Below the pieces are notes generated by a model. That model saw only the letters and a list, made by a program, of their open reading frames with translations. It made no database searches and had not been told where the DNA came from. From Streptomyces sp. NBC_01116 (GTDB lineage: Bacteria; Actinomycetota; Actinomycetes; Streptomycetales; Streptomycetaceae), in NCBI RefSeq assembly GCF_041435495.1, contig NZ_CP108644.1:5131501-5195500 (forward strand): DNA of 64,000 nt, given 5' to 3'. Positions 33,098 through 41,544 of the stretch are shown in pieces; position 1 is the stretch's first letter; each line of letters begins with the position of its first letter. The translations under genes were made by a program, and so were the position numbers.

Positions 33098-34103
33098 CCA
33101 GCCAGTCGTCGATCCCGGCGAGCAGCTTCCGCGTCACGTCCACGGGGGCCGCCGATCCGCGCACCGACTGGCGGGCCAGCTCGGCCAGCTCCTCGTCGGT
33201 GAAGCCGTGGTGGCGGCGCACCAGCTCGTACTGGGCGGCCAGCCGCGAACCGAACAGCAGCGGGTCGTCCGCTCCGAGCGCCATCGGCACGCCCGCGTCG
33301 AACAGAGTGCGCAGGGGGACGTCGGCGGGCTTCTCGTAGACGCCGAGCGCCACGTTGGACGACGGGCAGACCTCACAGGTGACCCCGCGCTCGGCGAGCT
33401 TCCGCAGCAGCCGGGGGTCCTCGGCGGCCCGGACGCCGTGGCCGATGCGCGAGGCGTCCAGGTCGTCCAGGCAGTCGCGCACGCTGGAGGGCCCGGCCAG
33501 CTCCCCGCCGTGCGGAGCCGCCAGCAGGCCGCCCTCGCGGGCGATGGCGAAGGCCCGGTCGAAGTCGCGGGCCATGCCCCGCCGCTCGTCGTTGGAGAGC
33601 CCGAAGCCGACGACGCCCCGGTCCGCGTAACGGACGGCGAGCCGGGCCAGGGTGCGGGCGTCCAGCGGGTGCTTCATCCGGTTGGCGGCGATCACCACGC
33701 GCATCCCCAGGCCGGTGTCCCGGGCCGCGCTGTCCACGGCGTCGAGGATGATCTCGATGGCCGGGATCAGCCCGCCGAGCAGCGGGGCGTACGAGGTGGG
33801 GTCGACCTGGATCTCCAGCCAGCCGGAGCCGTCCGCGACGTCCTCCTGGGCGCTCTCGCGCACCAGGCGGTGAATGTCCTCCGGGGACCGCAGGCACGAC
33901 CGGGCGATGTCGTACAGCCGCTGGAAACGGAACCAGCCGCGCTCGTCGGTCGCCCGTAGTTTCGGCGGCTCGCCGCCGGTCAGGGCGTCGGGGAGATGGA
34001 CCCCGTACTTGTCGGCGAGTTCGAGCAGGGTGGTTGGCCGCATCGACCCGGTGAAGTGCAGGTGCAGGTGGGCCTTGGGCAACAGACGTACATCACGCTC
34101 CAT
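33090..34103 (-). CDS. add: Adenosine deaminase
   Basis: 337 aa zinc enzyme converting adenosine to inosine in purine salvage. Metal and catalytic residues are visible: HLHLHFTGS (the HxH pair near residues 12-16), the EIQVDPTS strand, RIGHGVRA, CEVCPSSN and ALGADDPLLF with the Asp pair. ATG start at 34103; the open frame extends upstream without conserved sequence. Convergent with the TetR gene. Confidence 0.93.
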   Translation of the reverse strand: MERDVRLLPKAHLHLHFTGSMRPTTLLELADKYGVHLPDALTGGEPPKLRATDERGWFRFQRLYDIARSCLRSPEDIHRLVRESAQEDVADGSGWLEIQVDPTSYAPLLGGLIPAIEIILDAVDSAARDTGLGMRVVIAANRMKHPLDARTLARLAVRYADRGVVGFGLSNDERRGMARDFDRAFAIAREGGLLAAPHGGELAGPSSVRDCLDDLDASRIGHGVRAAEDPRLLRKLAERGVTCEVCPSSNVALGVYEKPADVPLRTLFDAGVPMALGADDPLLFGSRLAAQYELVRRHHGFTDEELAELARQSVRGSAAPVDVTRKLLAGIDDWLAS

Positions 34104-34176
34104 TGGAAGATCCTGCCGCACGGGTGGGCCGGAGCGGTAGCCGCTTTCCCGTTTAGGGGGGCAGCTCGAACAAAAA

Positions 34177-34216
34177 GCGCCCCCGGCCGGTGGGGGATCC
34201 CAGCGGCCGGGGGCGC
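34177..34216 (-). terminator. Terminator of the aminotransferase gene
   Basis: GCGCCCCCGGCCG (34177-34189) and CGGCCGGGGGCGC (34204-34216) form a perfect 13-bp stem. On the minus strand it is followed by TTTTTG, so it terminates the leftward aminotransferase transcript. Confidence 0.88.
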
Positions 34217-34243
34217 CTTTCGTTCGAGCGGTGACGCGACGGG

Positions 34244-35470
34244 TCAGGCCTTGGCCTCGCCCAGCAGCTTCTGGATCCGCGAGACACCCTCGATCAGGTC
34301 CTCGTCGCCCAGGGCGTAGGACAGGCGCAGGTAGCCCGGGGTGCCGAAGGCCTCGCCCGGGACCACGGCGACCTCGGCCTCGTCCAGGATGAGCGCGGCC
34401 AGCTCGACCGTGGTGGCCGGACGCTTGCCGCGGATCTCCTTGCCGAGCAGGTCCTTCACCGCCGGGTAGGCGTAGAACGCGCCCTCGGGCTCCGGGCAGA
34501 ACACGCCGTCGATCTCGTTGAGCATCCGTACGACGATCCCCCGGCGGCGGTCGAAGGCGGTGCGCATCTCGGCGACGGCGTCCAGCGGGCCGGAGACGGC
34601 CGCGAGCGCGGCGATCTGGGCGACGTTGGAGACGTTGGAGGTGGCGTGCGACTGGAGGTTGGTCGCGGCCTTGACGACGTCCTTCGGGCCGATGATCCAG
34701 CCCACGCGCCAGCCGGTCATCGCGTACGTCTTGGCGACGCCGTTGACGACGATGCACTTGTCGCGCAGCTCGGGGACGATCGCCGGGAGCGAGGTGAAGG
34801 TGGCGTCGCCGTAGACGAGGTGCTCGTAGATCTCGTCGGTCATCACCCACAGGCCGTGCTCGACGGCCCAGCGGCCGATGGCCTCGGCGTCGGCCTCGCT
34901 GTAGACGGCGCCGGTCGGGTTGGACGGCGAGACGAACAGGACGACCTTGGTCTTCTCGGTGCGCGCGGCCTCCAGCTGCTCGACGGAGACCCGGTAGCCG
35001 GTGGTCTCGTCGGCGACGACCTCGACCGGGACACCGCCGGCGAGCCGGATCGACTCGGGGTAGGTGGTCCAGTAGGGGGCGGGGACGATGACCTCGTCGC
35101 CCGGGTCGAGGATCGCGGCGAAGGCCTCGTAGATGGCCTGCTTGCCGCCGTTGGTCACCAGGATCTGGCTGGCGTCGACCTCGTAGCCGGAGTCGCGCAG
35201 CGTCTTCTCCGCGATGGCGGCCTTGAGCTCGGGGAGCCCGCCTGCCGGGGTGTAGCGGTGGTACTTCGGGTTGCGGCAGGCCTCGACCGCGGCGTCGACG
35301 ATGTAGTCGGGCGTCGGGAAGTCGGGCTCGCCGGCCCCGAAGCCGATCACCGGACGGCCGGCGGCCTTGAGGGCCTTGGCCTTGGCGTCGACGGCGAGGG
35401 TCGCGGACTCGGAGATCGCACCGATGCGGGCCGAAACCCGGCGCTCGGACGGTGAAGTTGCAGCGCTCAT
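34244..35470 (-). CDS. Aspartate/aromatic aminotransferase, PLP-dependent (class I)
   Basis: 408 aa. It transfers the amino group between aspartate and oxoglutarate (Iγ-type aspartate aminotransferase family). The PLP-binding lysine is Lys247 in NGVAKTYAMTGWRVGW. The substrate-binding arginine region is near the C-terminus in YLRLSYALGDEDL, and SPSNPTGAVYS (181-191) and TDEIYEHLVY are standard. ATG 35470; the frame continues upstream without conserved residues. In Streptomyces this gene sits just before tRNA-Trp and secE. Confidence 0.93.
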   Translation of the reverse strand: MSAATSPSERRVSARIGAISESATLAVDAKAKALKAAGRPVIGFGAGEPDFPTPDYIVDAAVEACRNPKYHRYTPAGGLPELKAAIAEKTLRDSGYEVDASQILVTNGGKQAIYEAFAAILDPGDEVIVPAPYWTTYPESIRLAGGVPVEVVADETTGYRVSVEQLEAARTEKTKVVLFVSPSNPTGAVYSEADAEAIGRWAVEHGLWVMTDEIYEHLVYGDATFTSLPAIVPELRDKCIVVNGVAKTYAMTGWRVGWIIGPKDVVKAATNLQSHATSNVSNVAQIAALAAVSGPLDAVAEMRTAFDRRRGIVVRMLNEIDGVFCPEPEGAFYAYPAVKDLLGKEIRGKRPATTVELAALILDEAEVAVVPGEAFGTPGYLRLSYALGDEDLIEGVSRIQKLLGEAKA

Positions 35471-35682
35471 GGGTCCATGCTCCCAGACCGTGAAAGCCGT
35501 CGGCACAGGGGTTTCAGGGACCGGACAGGACCCGGGCGGCATGCGGGCAGGACCGGTCGGTTGTTGTCTGTTCGACGCGGCGGCCCTGAACACGTACACT
35601 CACCTGTCGTTGGCCTTCACCAGCCGCACCGTACCCGCACCCGGTCACCGGGAAAGATGCGGTAGGTTGGTGGAAACCACAA

Positions 35683-35755
35683 AGGGTCGTAGCTCAATTG
35701 GTAGAGCACTGGTCTCCAAAACCAGCGGTTGGGGGTTCAAGTCCCTCCGGCCCTG
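35683..35755 (+). tRNA. tRNA-Trp (CCA)
   Basis: 73 nt, acceptor AGGGTCG/CGGCCCT, anticodon loop CTCCAAA giving CCA, T-loop TTCAAGT. 106 bp upstream of secE, the conserved tRNA-Trp/secE/nusG order of actinobacteria. Confidence 0.95.
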
Positions 35756-35861
35756 CTACACACTCCTTCGCCAGGATGTGTGCGCATGTACGTACTTCAT
35801 TGCACAGCCGTGCGGCTCCACCGGGCGCGGCACGGCCACGACCCGGAATCAGGTGAGTAGC

Positions 35862-36149
35862 GTGACGGACGCCGTGGGCTCCATCGACATGCCTGATGCT
35901 GAGGACGAAGCTCCCGAGTCGAAGAAGAAGTCTCGGAAGGGCGGCAAGCGCGGCAAGAAGGGCCCTCTGGGTCGGCTCGCGCTGTTCTACCGCCAGATCG
36001 TCGCCGAACTCCGTAAGGTTGTCTGGCCGACCCGTAGCCAGCTGACGACGTACACCTCCGTGGTGATCGTGTTCGTCGTCGTCATGATCGGTCTTGTTAC
36101 GGTTCTCGACATGGGCTTCGCCCGGGTCATCAAGTACGTCTTCGGCTGA
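35862..36149 (+). CDS. secE: Protein translocase subunit SecE
   Basis: 95 aa. Single C-terminal membrane helix (about 65-90) after the conserved FYRQIVAELRKVVWPTRSQL amphipathic stretch; the N-terminal 40 residues are charged with a Lys-rich patch (KKKSRKGGKRGKKG). Part of the SecYEG channel that exports proteins across the membrane. GTG 35862 fits the family N-terminus; longer in-frame readings overlap tRNA-Trp and are wrong. Confidence 0.95.
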   Translation: MTDAVGSIDMPDAEDEAPESKKKSRKGGKRGKKGPLGRLALFYRQIVAELRKVVWPTRSQLTTYTSVVIVFVVVMIGLVTVLDMGFARVIKYVFG

Positions 36150-36222
36150 TCTCGCGGAAGGCGTCCGACCCGGCGCCCCTTTCGCACGTTCCACCCTTTG
36201 TATCCAGGAAGAAGCAGCCATC

Positions 36223-37119
36223 GTGTCTGACCCGAACCTGAACGACGCCGTCGAGCCCGAGGCTGGCGCCTTCGAGTCCGCCAAGGACGAGCTCGACATC
36301 GTTGAGGCTGCTGACTCCGTGGACCCGGACCAGGCCGAGGCCGCCGACCTCGCCGCGGGCGAGCCCGCCGAGCAGGCCGCCGTGAACGTCGAGGCCGAGG
36401 AGTCCGACGAGGACGCCGCCGAGTCGGTCGAGGACGAGGCCGCTGAGGACGAGGCAGACGACGAGAGCGCCGACGAGGAGGAGGCCGAGCCGGCCGCCCC
36501 CGTCGACCCCGTCGCCGCCCTGCGCGAAGAGCTCCGCACGCTCCCCGGCGAGTGGTACGTCATCCACACGTACGCCGGTTACGAGAAGCGCGTGAAGGCC
36601 AACCTGGAGCAGCGCGCCGTCTCGCTGAACGTGGAGGAGTTCGTCTATCAGGCCGAGGTGCCCGAAGAGGAAATCGTCCAGATCAAGAACGGCGAGCGCA
36701 AGAACGTCCGGCAGAACAAGCTCCCCGGCTACGTGCTGGTGCGCATGGACCTGACGAACGAGTCCTGGGGCGTCGTGCGGAACACGCCGGGCGTCACCGG
36801 CTTCGTGGGCAACGCCTACGACCCGTACCCGCTGACCCTGGACGAGATCGTCAAGATGCTCGCCCCGGAGGCCGAGGAGAAGGCCGCCCGCGAGGCCGCC
36901 GAGGCCGAGGGCAAGCCGGCTCCGTCCCGCAAGGTCGAGGTCCAGGTGCTGGACTTCGAGGTCGGCGACTCGGTCACCGTCACGGACGGCCCCTTCGCCA
37001 CGCTGCAGGCCACGATCAACGAGATCAACGCCGACTCGAAGAAGGTCAAGGGCCTCGTCGAGATCTTCGGCCGCGAGACCCCGGTCGAGCTCAGCTTCGA
37101 CCAGATCCAGAAGAACTAG
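36223..37119 (+). CDS. nusG: Transcription termination/antitermination factor NusG
   Basis: 298 aa. The NGN domain (WYVIHTYAGYEKRVKANLEQ, from about residue 109) and the C-terminal KOW domain (FEVGDSVTVTDGPFA, about residue 245) are complete. It binds RNA polymerase, and links it to Rho and ribosomes. The N-terminal 100 residues are an extremely acidic Glu/Asp/Ala extension, as in other Streptomyces NusG proteins. GTG 36223 with AGGAAGAAG upstream. Confidence 0.96.
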   Translation: MSDPNLNDAVEPEAGAFESAKDELDIVEAADSVDPDQAEAADLAAGEPAEQAAVNVEAEESDEDAAESVEDEAAEDEADDESADEEEAEPAAPVDPVAALREELRTLPGEWYVIHTYAGYEKRVKANLEQRAVSLNVEEFVYQAEVPEEEIVQIKNGERKNVRQNKLPGYVLVRMDLTNESWGVVRNTPGVTGFVGNAYDPYPLTLDEIVKMLAPEAEEKAAREAAEAEGKPAPSRKVEVQVLDFEVGDSVTVTDGPFATLQATINEINADSKKVKGLVEIFGRETPVELSFDQIQKN

Positions 37120-37150
37120 CTCTTCCCGCCGGTTTCTGGACACATGCCTA

Positions 37151-37194
37151 CCCAGCAGGTCAGAGGGGCTTCACAGTCGCTCTGACCTGCTGGG
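37151..37194 (+). terminator. Rho-independent terminator after nusG
   Basis: CCCAGCAGGTCAGAG (37151-37165) pairs perfectly with 37180-37194, followed by TTTTTGG. It separates secE-nusG from rplK-rplA. Confidence 0.92.
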
Positions 37195-37295
37195 TTTTTG
37201 GTCGCACAGCTATACCCGTTATCGTTGTGCGGTATGCCTCCATCCGGATGACCGGAATCGGCGGCGAAACACTCTCATAGGACCCGGAGAGAGCA

Positions 37296-37730
37296 ATGCC
37301 TCCCAAGAAGAAGAAGGTCACGGGGCTTATCAAGCTCCAGATCAACGCCGGTGCGGCGAACCCGGCCCCGCCGGTCGGCCCCGCGCTCGGTCAGCACGGC
37401 GTCAACATCATGGAGTTCTGCAAGGCCTACAACGCCGCGACCGAGTCGCAGCGTGGCATGGTCGTGCCGGTGGAGATCACGGTCTACGAGGACCGCTCCT
37501 TCACCTTCATCACGAAGACTCCGCCGGCCGCCAAGCTGATCCTCAAGGCCGCGGGTGTGGACAAGGGCTCCGGCGAGCCGCACAAGACCAAGGTTGCCAA
37601 GCTGACGGCCGCCCAGGTCCGCGAGATCGCCACGACGAAGCTCCCCGACCTGAACGCCAATGACCTCGACGCCGCGTCGAAGATCATTGCCGGCACCGCC
37701 CGTTCCATGGGCATCACGGTCGAAGGCTGA
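37296..37730 (+). CDS. rplK: 50S ribosomal protein L11
   Basis: 144 aa, full length. N-terminal [13 protein letters not shown] start with [20 protein letters not shown], the [20 protein letters not shown] loop that binds 23S rRNA and thiostrepton, and the C-terminal rRNA-binding [13 protein letters not shown]. Part of the GTPase-associated centre. ATG 37296 with GGAGAGAG upstream. Pairs with rplA. Confidence 0.96.
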
Positions 37731-37810
37731 TTCAGCCCCGTAACCCCCAGTGGTAGGACCAAGCGCTGGTCCGCACCACGACTCCATACTCGGAAACCAC
37801 AGGAGTAGAA

Positions 37811-38533
37811 GTGAAGCGCAGCAAGAACCTCCGCGCTGCGGACGCCAAGATCGACCGGGAGCGCAACTACGCCCCGCTCGAGGCCGTCCGTATCGCCAAG
37901 GACACCGCCTCCACGAAGTTCGACAGCACCGTCGAGGTCGCCTTTGCCCTGGGTGTCGACCCGCGCAAGGCCGACCAGATGGTCCGTGGCACCGTGAACC
38001 TCCCGCACGGCACCGGCAAGACCGCCCGGGTCCTGGTCTTCGCGACCGGTGACCGTGCTGCGGCCGCGGAAGCCGCTGGAGCCGACATCGTCGGCGCCGA
38101 CGAGCTCATCGACGAGGTGGCGAAGGGCCGTCTGGACTTCGACGCCGTCGTCGCGACCCCGGACCTCATGGGCAAGGTCGGCCGCCTGGGCCGCGTGCTC
38201 GGTCCGCGTGGTCTGATGCCGAACCCGAAGACCGGCACCGTCACCCCCGATGTCGTGAAGGCTGTCAACGACATCAAGGGCGGCAAGATCGAGTTCCGCG
38301 TCGACAAGCACTCGAACCTGCACTTCATCATCGGCAAGACCTCGTTCGACGAGACCAAGCTGGTGGAGAACTACGCAGCGGCGCTGGACGAGATCCTCCG
38401 TCTGAAGCCGTCCGCCGCCAAGGGCCGCTACATCAAGAAGGCCACGCTGGCCACCACGATGGGCCCCGGCATCCCGCTGGACGCCAACCGCACCCGCAAC
38501 CTCCTCGTCGAGGAGGACCCGGCCGCCGTCTGA
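37811..38533 (+). CDS. rplA: 50S ribosomal protein L1
   Basis: 240 aa. The two-domain L1 with DLMGKVGRLGRVLGPRGLMP-type RNA-binding core, FRVDKHSNLHFIIGK and the ending VDGVLL-like stretch. It forms the L1 stalk and in bacteria can repress its own operon by binding the mRNA. GTG start at 37811, with GGAG upstream. 80 bp after rplK, probably co-transcribed with it. Confidence 0.96.
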   Translation: MKRSKNLRAADAKIDRERNYAPLEAVRIAKDTASTKFDSTVEVAFALGVDPRKADQMVRGTVNLPHGTGKTARVLVFATGDRAAAAEAAGADIVGADELIDEVAKGRLDFDAVVATPDLMGKVGRLGRVLGPRGLMPNPKTGTVTPDVVKAVNDIKGGKIEFRVDKHSNLHFIIGKTSFDETKLVENYAAALDEILRLKPSAAKGRYIKKATLATTMGPGIPLDANRTRNLLVEEDPAAV

Positions 38534-38580
38534 GCCTCCGTGCTCACCCGGTAGCCGCGTCCTACGCGTGCACTGTGTGA

Positions 38581-38615
38581 ACGGGCCCCGCAACCTTTCG
38601 AGGTGCGGGGCCCGT
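38581..38615 (+). terminator. Terminator after rplA
   Basis: ACGGGCCCCGCAACCT (38581-38596) pairs with AGGTGCGGGGCCCGT (38601-38615) with one bulge and a TTCG tetraloop, ending the rplK-rplA transcript. Confidence 0.88.
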
Positions 38616-38705
38616 CCTCGTATCCGTAAGGAGCCATGTCTGTCAGTGCCCTGTGCCACTGTGTGGTGCAAGGGACGACGGACGACACGAGGGGTGGACG
38701 GGTAG

Positions 38706-39620
38706 ATGAGGACGAGCACGGCACGACGCATGGGCACGGCGCTGGCCGCCGCGGCGGCACTGACGTCGATAGCGGCCTGCAGTGGCTCCGACGGCTCGAA
38801 GGGCTCCGACGGCGCCGGTGAGGGCAAGGCGGGCGCCGTGTCCAAGGCGAGCCCCGTTGCCGCGCTGAAGCAGGTGCAGCAGAAGACCGGAGGCGCCCAG
38901 TCGGCGAAGGTCGAGGGCACCACCGAGATGGGCAGCGCCATGTCCATGAAGCAGTCCGGGGCCATCGGCTGGGCCGACGGCCTCTCGGGCGCGCTGACCA
39001 TCACGTACACCGGCGGCACCATGGGCGACGCCCTGAAGCAGGCCGGCGGCGACGGATCGGTCGAGGCGCGCTATTTCAAGGACGAGTACTACGCCAACAT
39101 GGGCGACGCCATGGCGGCCAACACCGGCGGCAAGCACTGGATCCGGTATTCCTACCAGGACCTCGCGGAGCTGGGCGGGGCCTCCGGCGACGTCATGAAG
39201 GACCAGATCCAGAACAGCACGCCCGAGCAGGGCGTGAAGGCGCTCCTGGCCTCCGGCGACGTGAAGAAGGTCGGCCGGGAGGACGTCCGCGGGGTCGACG
39301 CGACGCACTACTCCGGCACGGTCGACGTGGCCGGCCTGACCGCGAAGAACAGCAACCTGGACGCGGAGCAGCTGGCCGCGTTCAAGGAGCAGCTCGCCCT
39401 GGCCGGGGTGACCACCCAGACCGTCGACATCTGGGTCGACGAGAACGACCTGCTGGTGAAGAAGACCGAGCGCGGCGAGATGAAGACCGGCACGTTCAAC
39501 ACGACGCTCTTCTACAGCGACTACGGCACCGAGGTCCCCTCCGAGAAGCCGGCGGCCTCGGACACCGTGGACTTCAAGGAGATGCTGAAGCAGGGCGGTA
39601 CCCCGGGCGGCGCCTCCTGA
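38706..39620 (+). CDS. Secreted lipoprotein (LppX/LolA-like)
   Basis: 304 aa. An N-terminal signal (basic MRTSTARRMG, hydrophobic Ala-rich stretch) ends with the lipobox-like SIAAC, giving lipidation at Cys25, followed by a Ser/Gly linker. The mature part alternates strands and Lys-rich turns, with ATHYSGTVDV, VDIWVDENDLLVKK and MKTGTFNTTLFYSDYG, as in LppX/LprG-type lipoproteins that carry hydrophobic ligands outside the membrane. ATG start; AGGGG lies 11 nt upstream. It splits the L11-L1 and L10-L12 gene pairs, a known Streptomyces arrangement. Confidence 0.85.
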   Translation: MRTSTARRMGTALAAAAALTSIAACSGSDGSKGSDGAGEGKAGAVSKASPVAALKQVQQKTGGAQSAKVEGTTEMGSAMSMKQSGAIGWADGLSGALTITYTGGTMGDALKQAGGDGSVEARYFKDEYYANMGDAMAANTGGKHWIRYSYQDLAELGGASGDVMKDQIQNSTPEQGVKALLASGDVKKVGREDVRGVDATHYSGTVDVAGLTAKNSNLDAEQLAAFKEQLALAGVTTQTVDIWVDENDLLVKKTERGEMKTGTFNTTLFYSDYGTEVPSEKPAASDTVDFKEMLKQGGTPGGAS

Positions 39621-39659
39621 CACCTCCCGCGAGGGACGAACGGGGACGGATTTGCTCGT

Positions 39660-39893
39660 CCCGCATCCGGTCGCGTAGTCTCACCAAGAAGCCAAAGACC
39701 GCTGGTCGTCGCTGTGCCTCGTCAGAGGGACGGTGACCGAAGGTTCCGCTAGACCGGACGACCTGCGCAGGTGACTGTGGAACGCTCCCGGACTCTGTTC
39801 GGTCGAGCCGCGCCCTGGCACTTGTGCTGGGGCGTTTCGTCTTTCCCGGCCCCTTCTGAGCGGTCCTCATCACCCGGAAGGAGGCCGACGCTC
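39660..39893 (+). promoter_or_regulatory. rplJ leader, probable L10-type autoregulatory leader
   Basis: About 230 bp between the lipoprotein and rplJ. It is a structured GC-rich leader: a stem-like GGTTCCGCTAGACCGG stretch, then GGCACTTGTGCTGGGGCG followed by TTTCGTCTTTCC. L10(L12)4 represses its own mRNA through such a leader in many bacteria. I infer this by position and base pairing, not by a covariance match. Confidence 0.55.
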
Positions 39894-40451
39894 ATGGCAA
39901 GGCCCGACAAGGCTGCCGCGGTAGCCGAGCTGACGGACCAGTTCCGCAGCTCGAACGCCGCCGTGCTGACCGAGTACCGGGGTCTCACCGTGGCACAGCT
40001 CAAGGAGCTGCGCCGTTCGCTCGGTGAGAACGCCCAGTACGCCGTGGTGAAGAACACGCTGACCAAGATTGCGGCCAACGAGGCCGGGATCGACACGCTG
40101 GACGACCTGTTCTCGGGTCCGACGGCGGTTGCCTTCGTCACCGGTGACCCGGTGGAGTCGGCGAAGGGTCTTCGTGACTTCGCCAAGGACAACCCCAACC
40201 TCATCATCAAGGGCGGTGTCCTTGACGGTAAGGCGCTGTCCGCCGATGAGATCAAGAAGCTCGCGGACCTCGAGTCCCGCGAGGTTCTGCTCTCCAAGCT
40301 GGCCGGTGCTTTCAAGGGCAAGCAGACTCAGGCTGCGCAGCTCTTCCAGGCACTGCCGTCGAAGTTCGTCCGCACCGCGGAAGCGCTTCGCGCCAAGAAG
40401 GAAGAGCAGGGCGGTGCCGGTACTCCGGCTCCCGCCGAGGCCGCCGAGTAA
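39894..40451 (+). CDS. rplJ: 50S ribosomal protein L10
   Basis: 185 aa. N-terminal AAVAELTDQFRSSNAAVLTE, followed by the rRNA-binding KNTLTKIAANEAG region, and the C-terminal helix KFVRTAEALRAKKEEQ that carries L12 dimers. It anchors the ribosomal stalk. ATG 39894 with GGAAGGAGG upstream; an in-frame GTG far upstream would add an unrelated tail. 84 bp before rplL. Confidence 0.96.
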   Translation: MARPDKAAAVAELTDQFRSSNAAVLTEYRGLTVAQLKELRRSLGENAQYAVVKNTLTKIAANEAGIDTLDDLFSGPTAVAFVTGDPVESAKGLRDFAKDNPNLIIKGGVLDGKALSADEIKKLADLESREVLLSKLAGAFKGKQTQAAQLFQALPSKFVRTAEALRAKKEEQGGAGTPAPAEAAE

Positions 40452-40535
40452 TTTCGCTCAGCGGTCCAGCGGGCTCCACGTACGCCCGCCGACATATACA
40501 TCCGGCACCTGCCGAATAGTGGAAGGACGCCTATC

Positions 40536-40919
40536 ATGGCGAAGCTGTCCCAGGACGACCTGCTCGCGCAGTTCGAAGGCATGACCCTCATCGAGCTCTC
40601 CGAGTTCGTCAAGGCGTTCGAGGAGAAGTTCGACGTCACCGCCGCCGCGGCCGTCGCCGTCGCCGGTCCGGCCGGCCCGGGCGCCGTGGCCGAGGCCGCT
40701 GAGGAGCAGGACGAGTTCGACGTCATCCTCACCGGTGCCGGCGAGAAGAAGATCCAGGTCATCAAGACCGTGCGCGAGCTGACCTCGCTGGGTCTGAAGG
40801 AGGCCAAGGACCTCGTCGACGGCACCCCGAAGCCGGTCCTCGAGAAGGTCGCGAAGGACGTCGCCGAGAAGGCTGCCGAGTCCCTCAAGGCCGCCGGCGC
40901 CTCCGTCGAGGTCAAGTAA
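40536..40919 (+). CDS. rplL: 50S ribosomal protein L7/L12
   Basis: 127 aa. The N-terminal dimerisation helix (LLAQFEGMTLIELSEFVKAF), a flexible Ala/Gly/Pro hinge (residues about 38-55) and the C-terminal factor-binding domain (FDVILTGAGEKKIQVIKTVR, ASVEVK end) are complete. It recruits translation factors to the ribosome. ATG start with GGAAGG upstream. Confidence 0.96.
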   Translation: MAKLSQDDLLAQFEGMTLIELSEFVKAFEEKFDVTAAAAVAVAGPAGPGAVAEAAEEQDEFDVILTGAGEKKIQVIKTVRELTSLGLKEAKDLVDGTPKPVLEKVAKDVAEKAAESLKAAGASVEVK

Positions 40920-40970
40920 CACCTCGGGGGTCCTCCGGACTCCCAGGGCACCGTCAGGTGCCCGCGCCAA

Positions 40971-40998
40971 GGGCGATCACCCATCCGGGTGGTCGCCC
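40971..40998 (+). terminator. Terminator/attenuator between rplL and rpoB
   Basis: GGGCGATCACCC (40971-40982) pairs with GGGTGGTCGCCC (40987-40998) over 12 bp with one G-U, then TTCGG. The short T-run suggests a partial terminator that lets some transcripts continue into rpoB. Confidence 0.72.
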
Positions 40999-41332
40999 TT
41001 CGGCGTGCCCGTGGCGGGTGCCTTGCCCTTCGGCCGACGGCGAGTAGGGTGATCTTCGCCGTGCGCCTCTCGCGGGCCCCTCAGGGGCGTCCTGCGGGCA
41101 TCCCGGAGGTGGCCGGTGAAGGCCCCCGGAGGCCCGATCGGACCGGTGGGCCTTGACGAACCGGACGCGGCGCGCAATTCTCAGGACGCGTCATCACTTC
41201 GATCCGTATCCGAGGCATGGATCGAGAGTGAAGAGGGCAGTAAAGAAGAGCGCACCCCGCGCGAGGGTCAGGGCTAGACATAGGTGTTGAGAACAGCTGT
41301 TGAGAGCAACGTGGGTCTCTGAGAACCCCGAC

Positions 41333-41361
41333 TGGACATCAGTGTGCCGCTTGGCTACACT
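41333..41361 (+). promoter_or_regulatory. rpoB: Probable rpoB promoter
   Basis: TGGACA (41333-41338) and TACACT (41356-41361) are spaced by exactly 17 bp, close to the consensus of the main sigma factor, about 180 bp upstream of rpoB. The 625-bp gap between rplL and rpoB otherwise contains only leader sequence and the attenuator. Confidence 0.75.
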
Positions 41362-41544
41362 GACCCTTTGCGCTGCCTGTTAGCTGCCTCCTGCCCGTCA
41401 CCAGGGGCATGCCCACGCTGAAGCACCGATGGCCGACCCCCTCCGACCTGGTCGTTTTGCGACCGATTCGGAATGGTCTGTCTTTGTGTCCAGGGTGGGA
41501 CCGGTACGCGCGTAGTGAGTCCGAGCCCTCGGAAGGACCCCCTC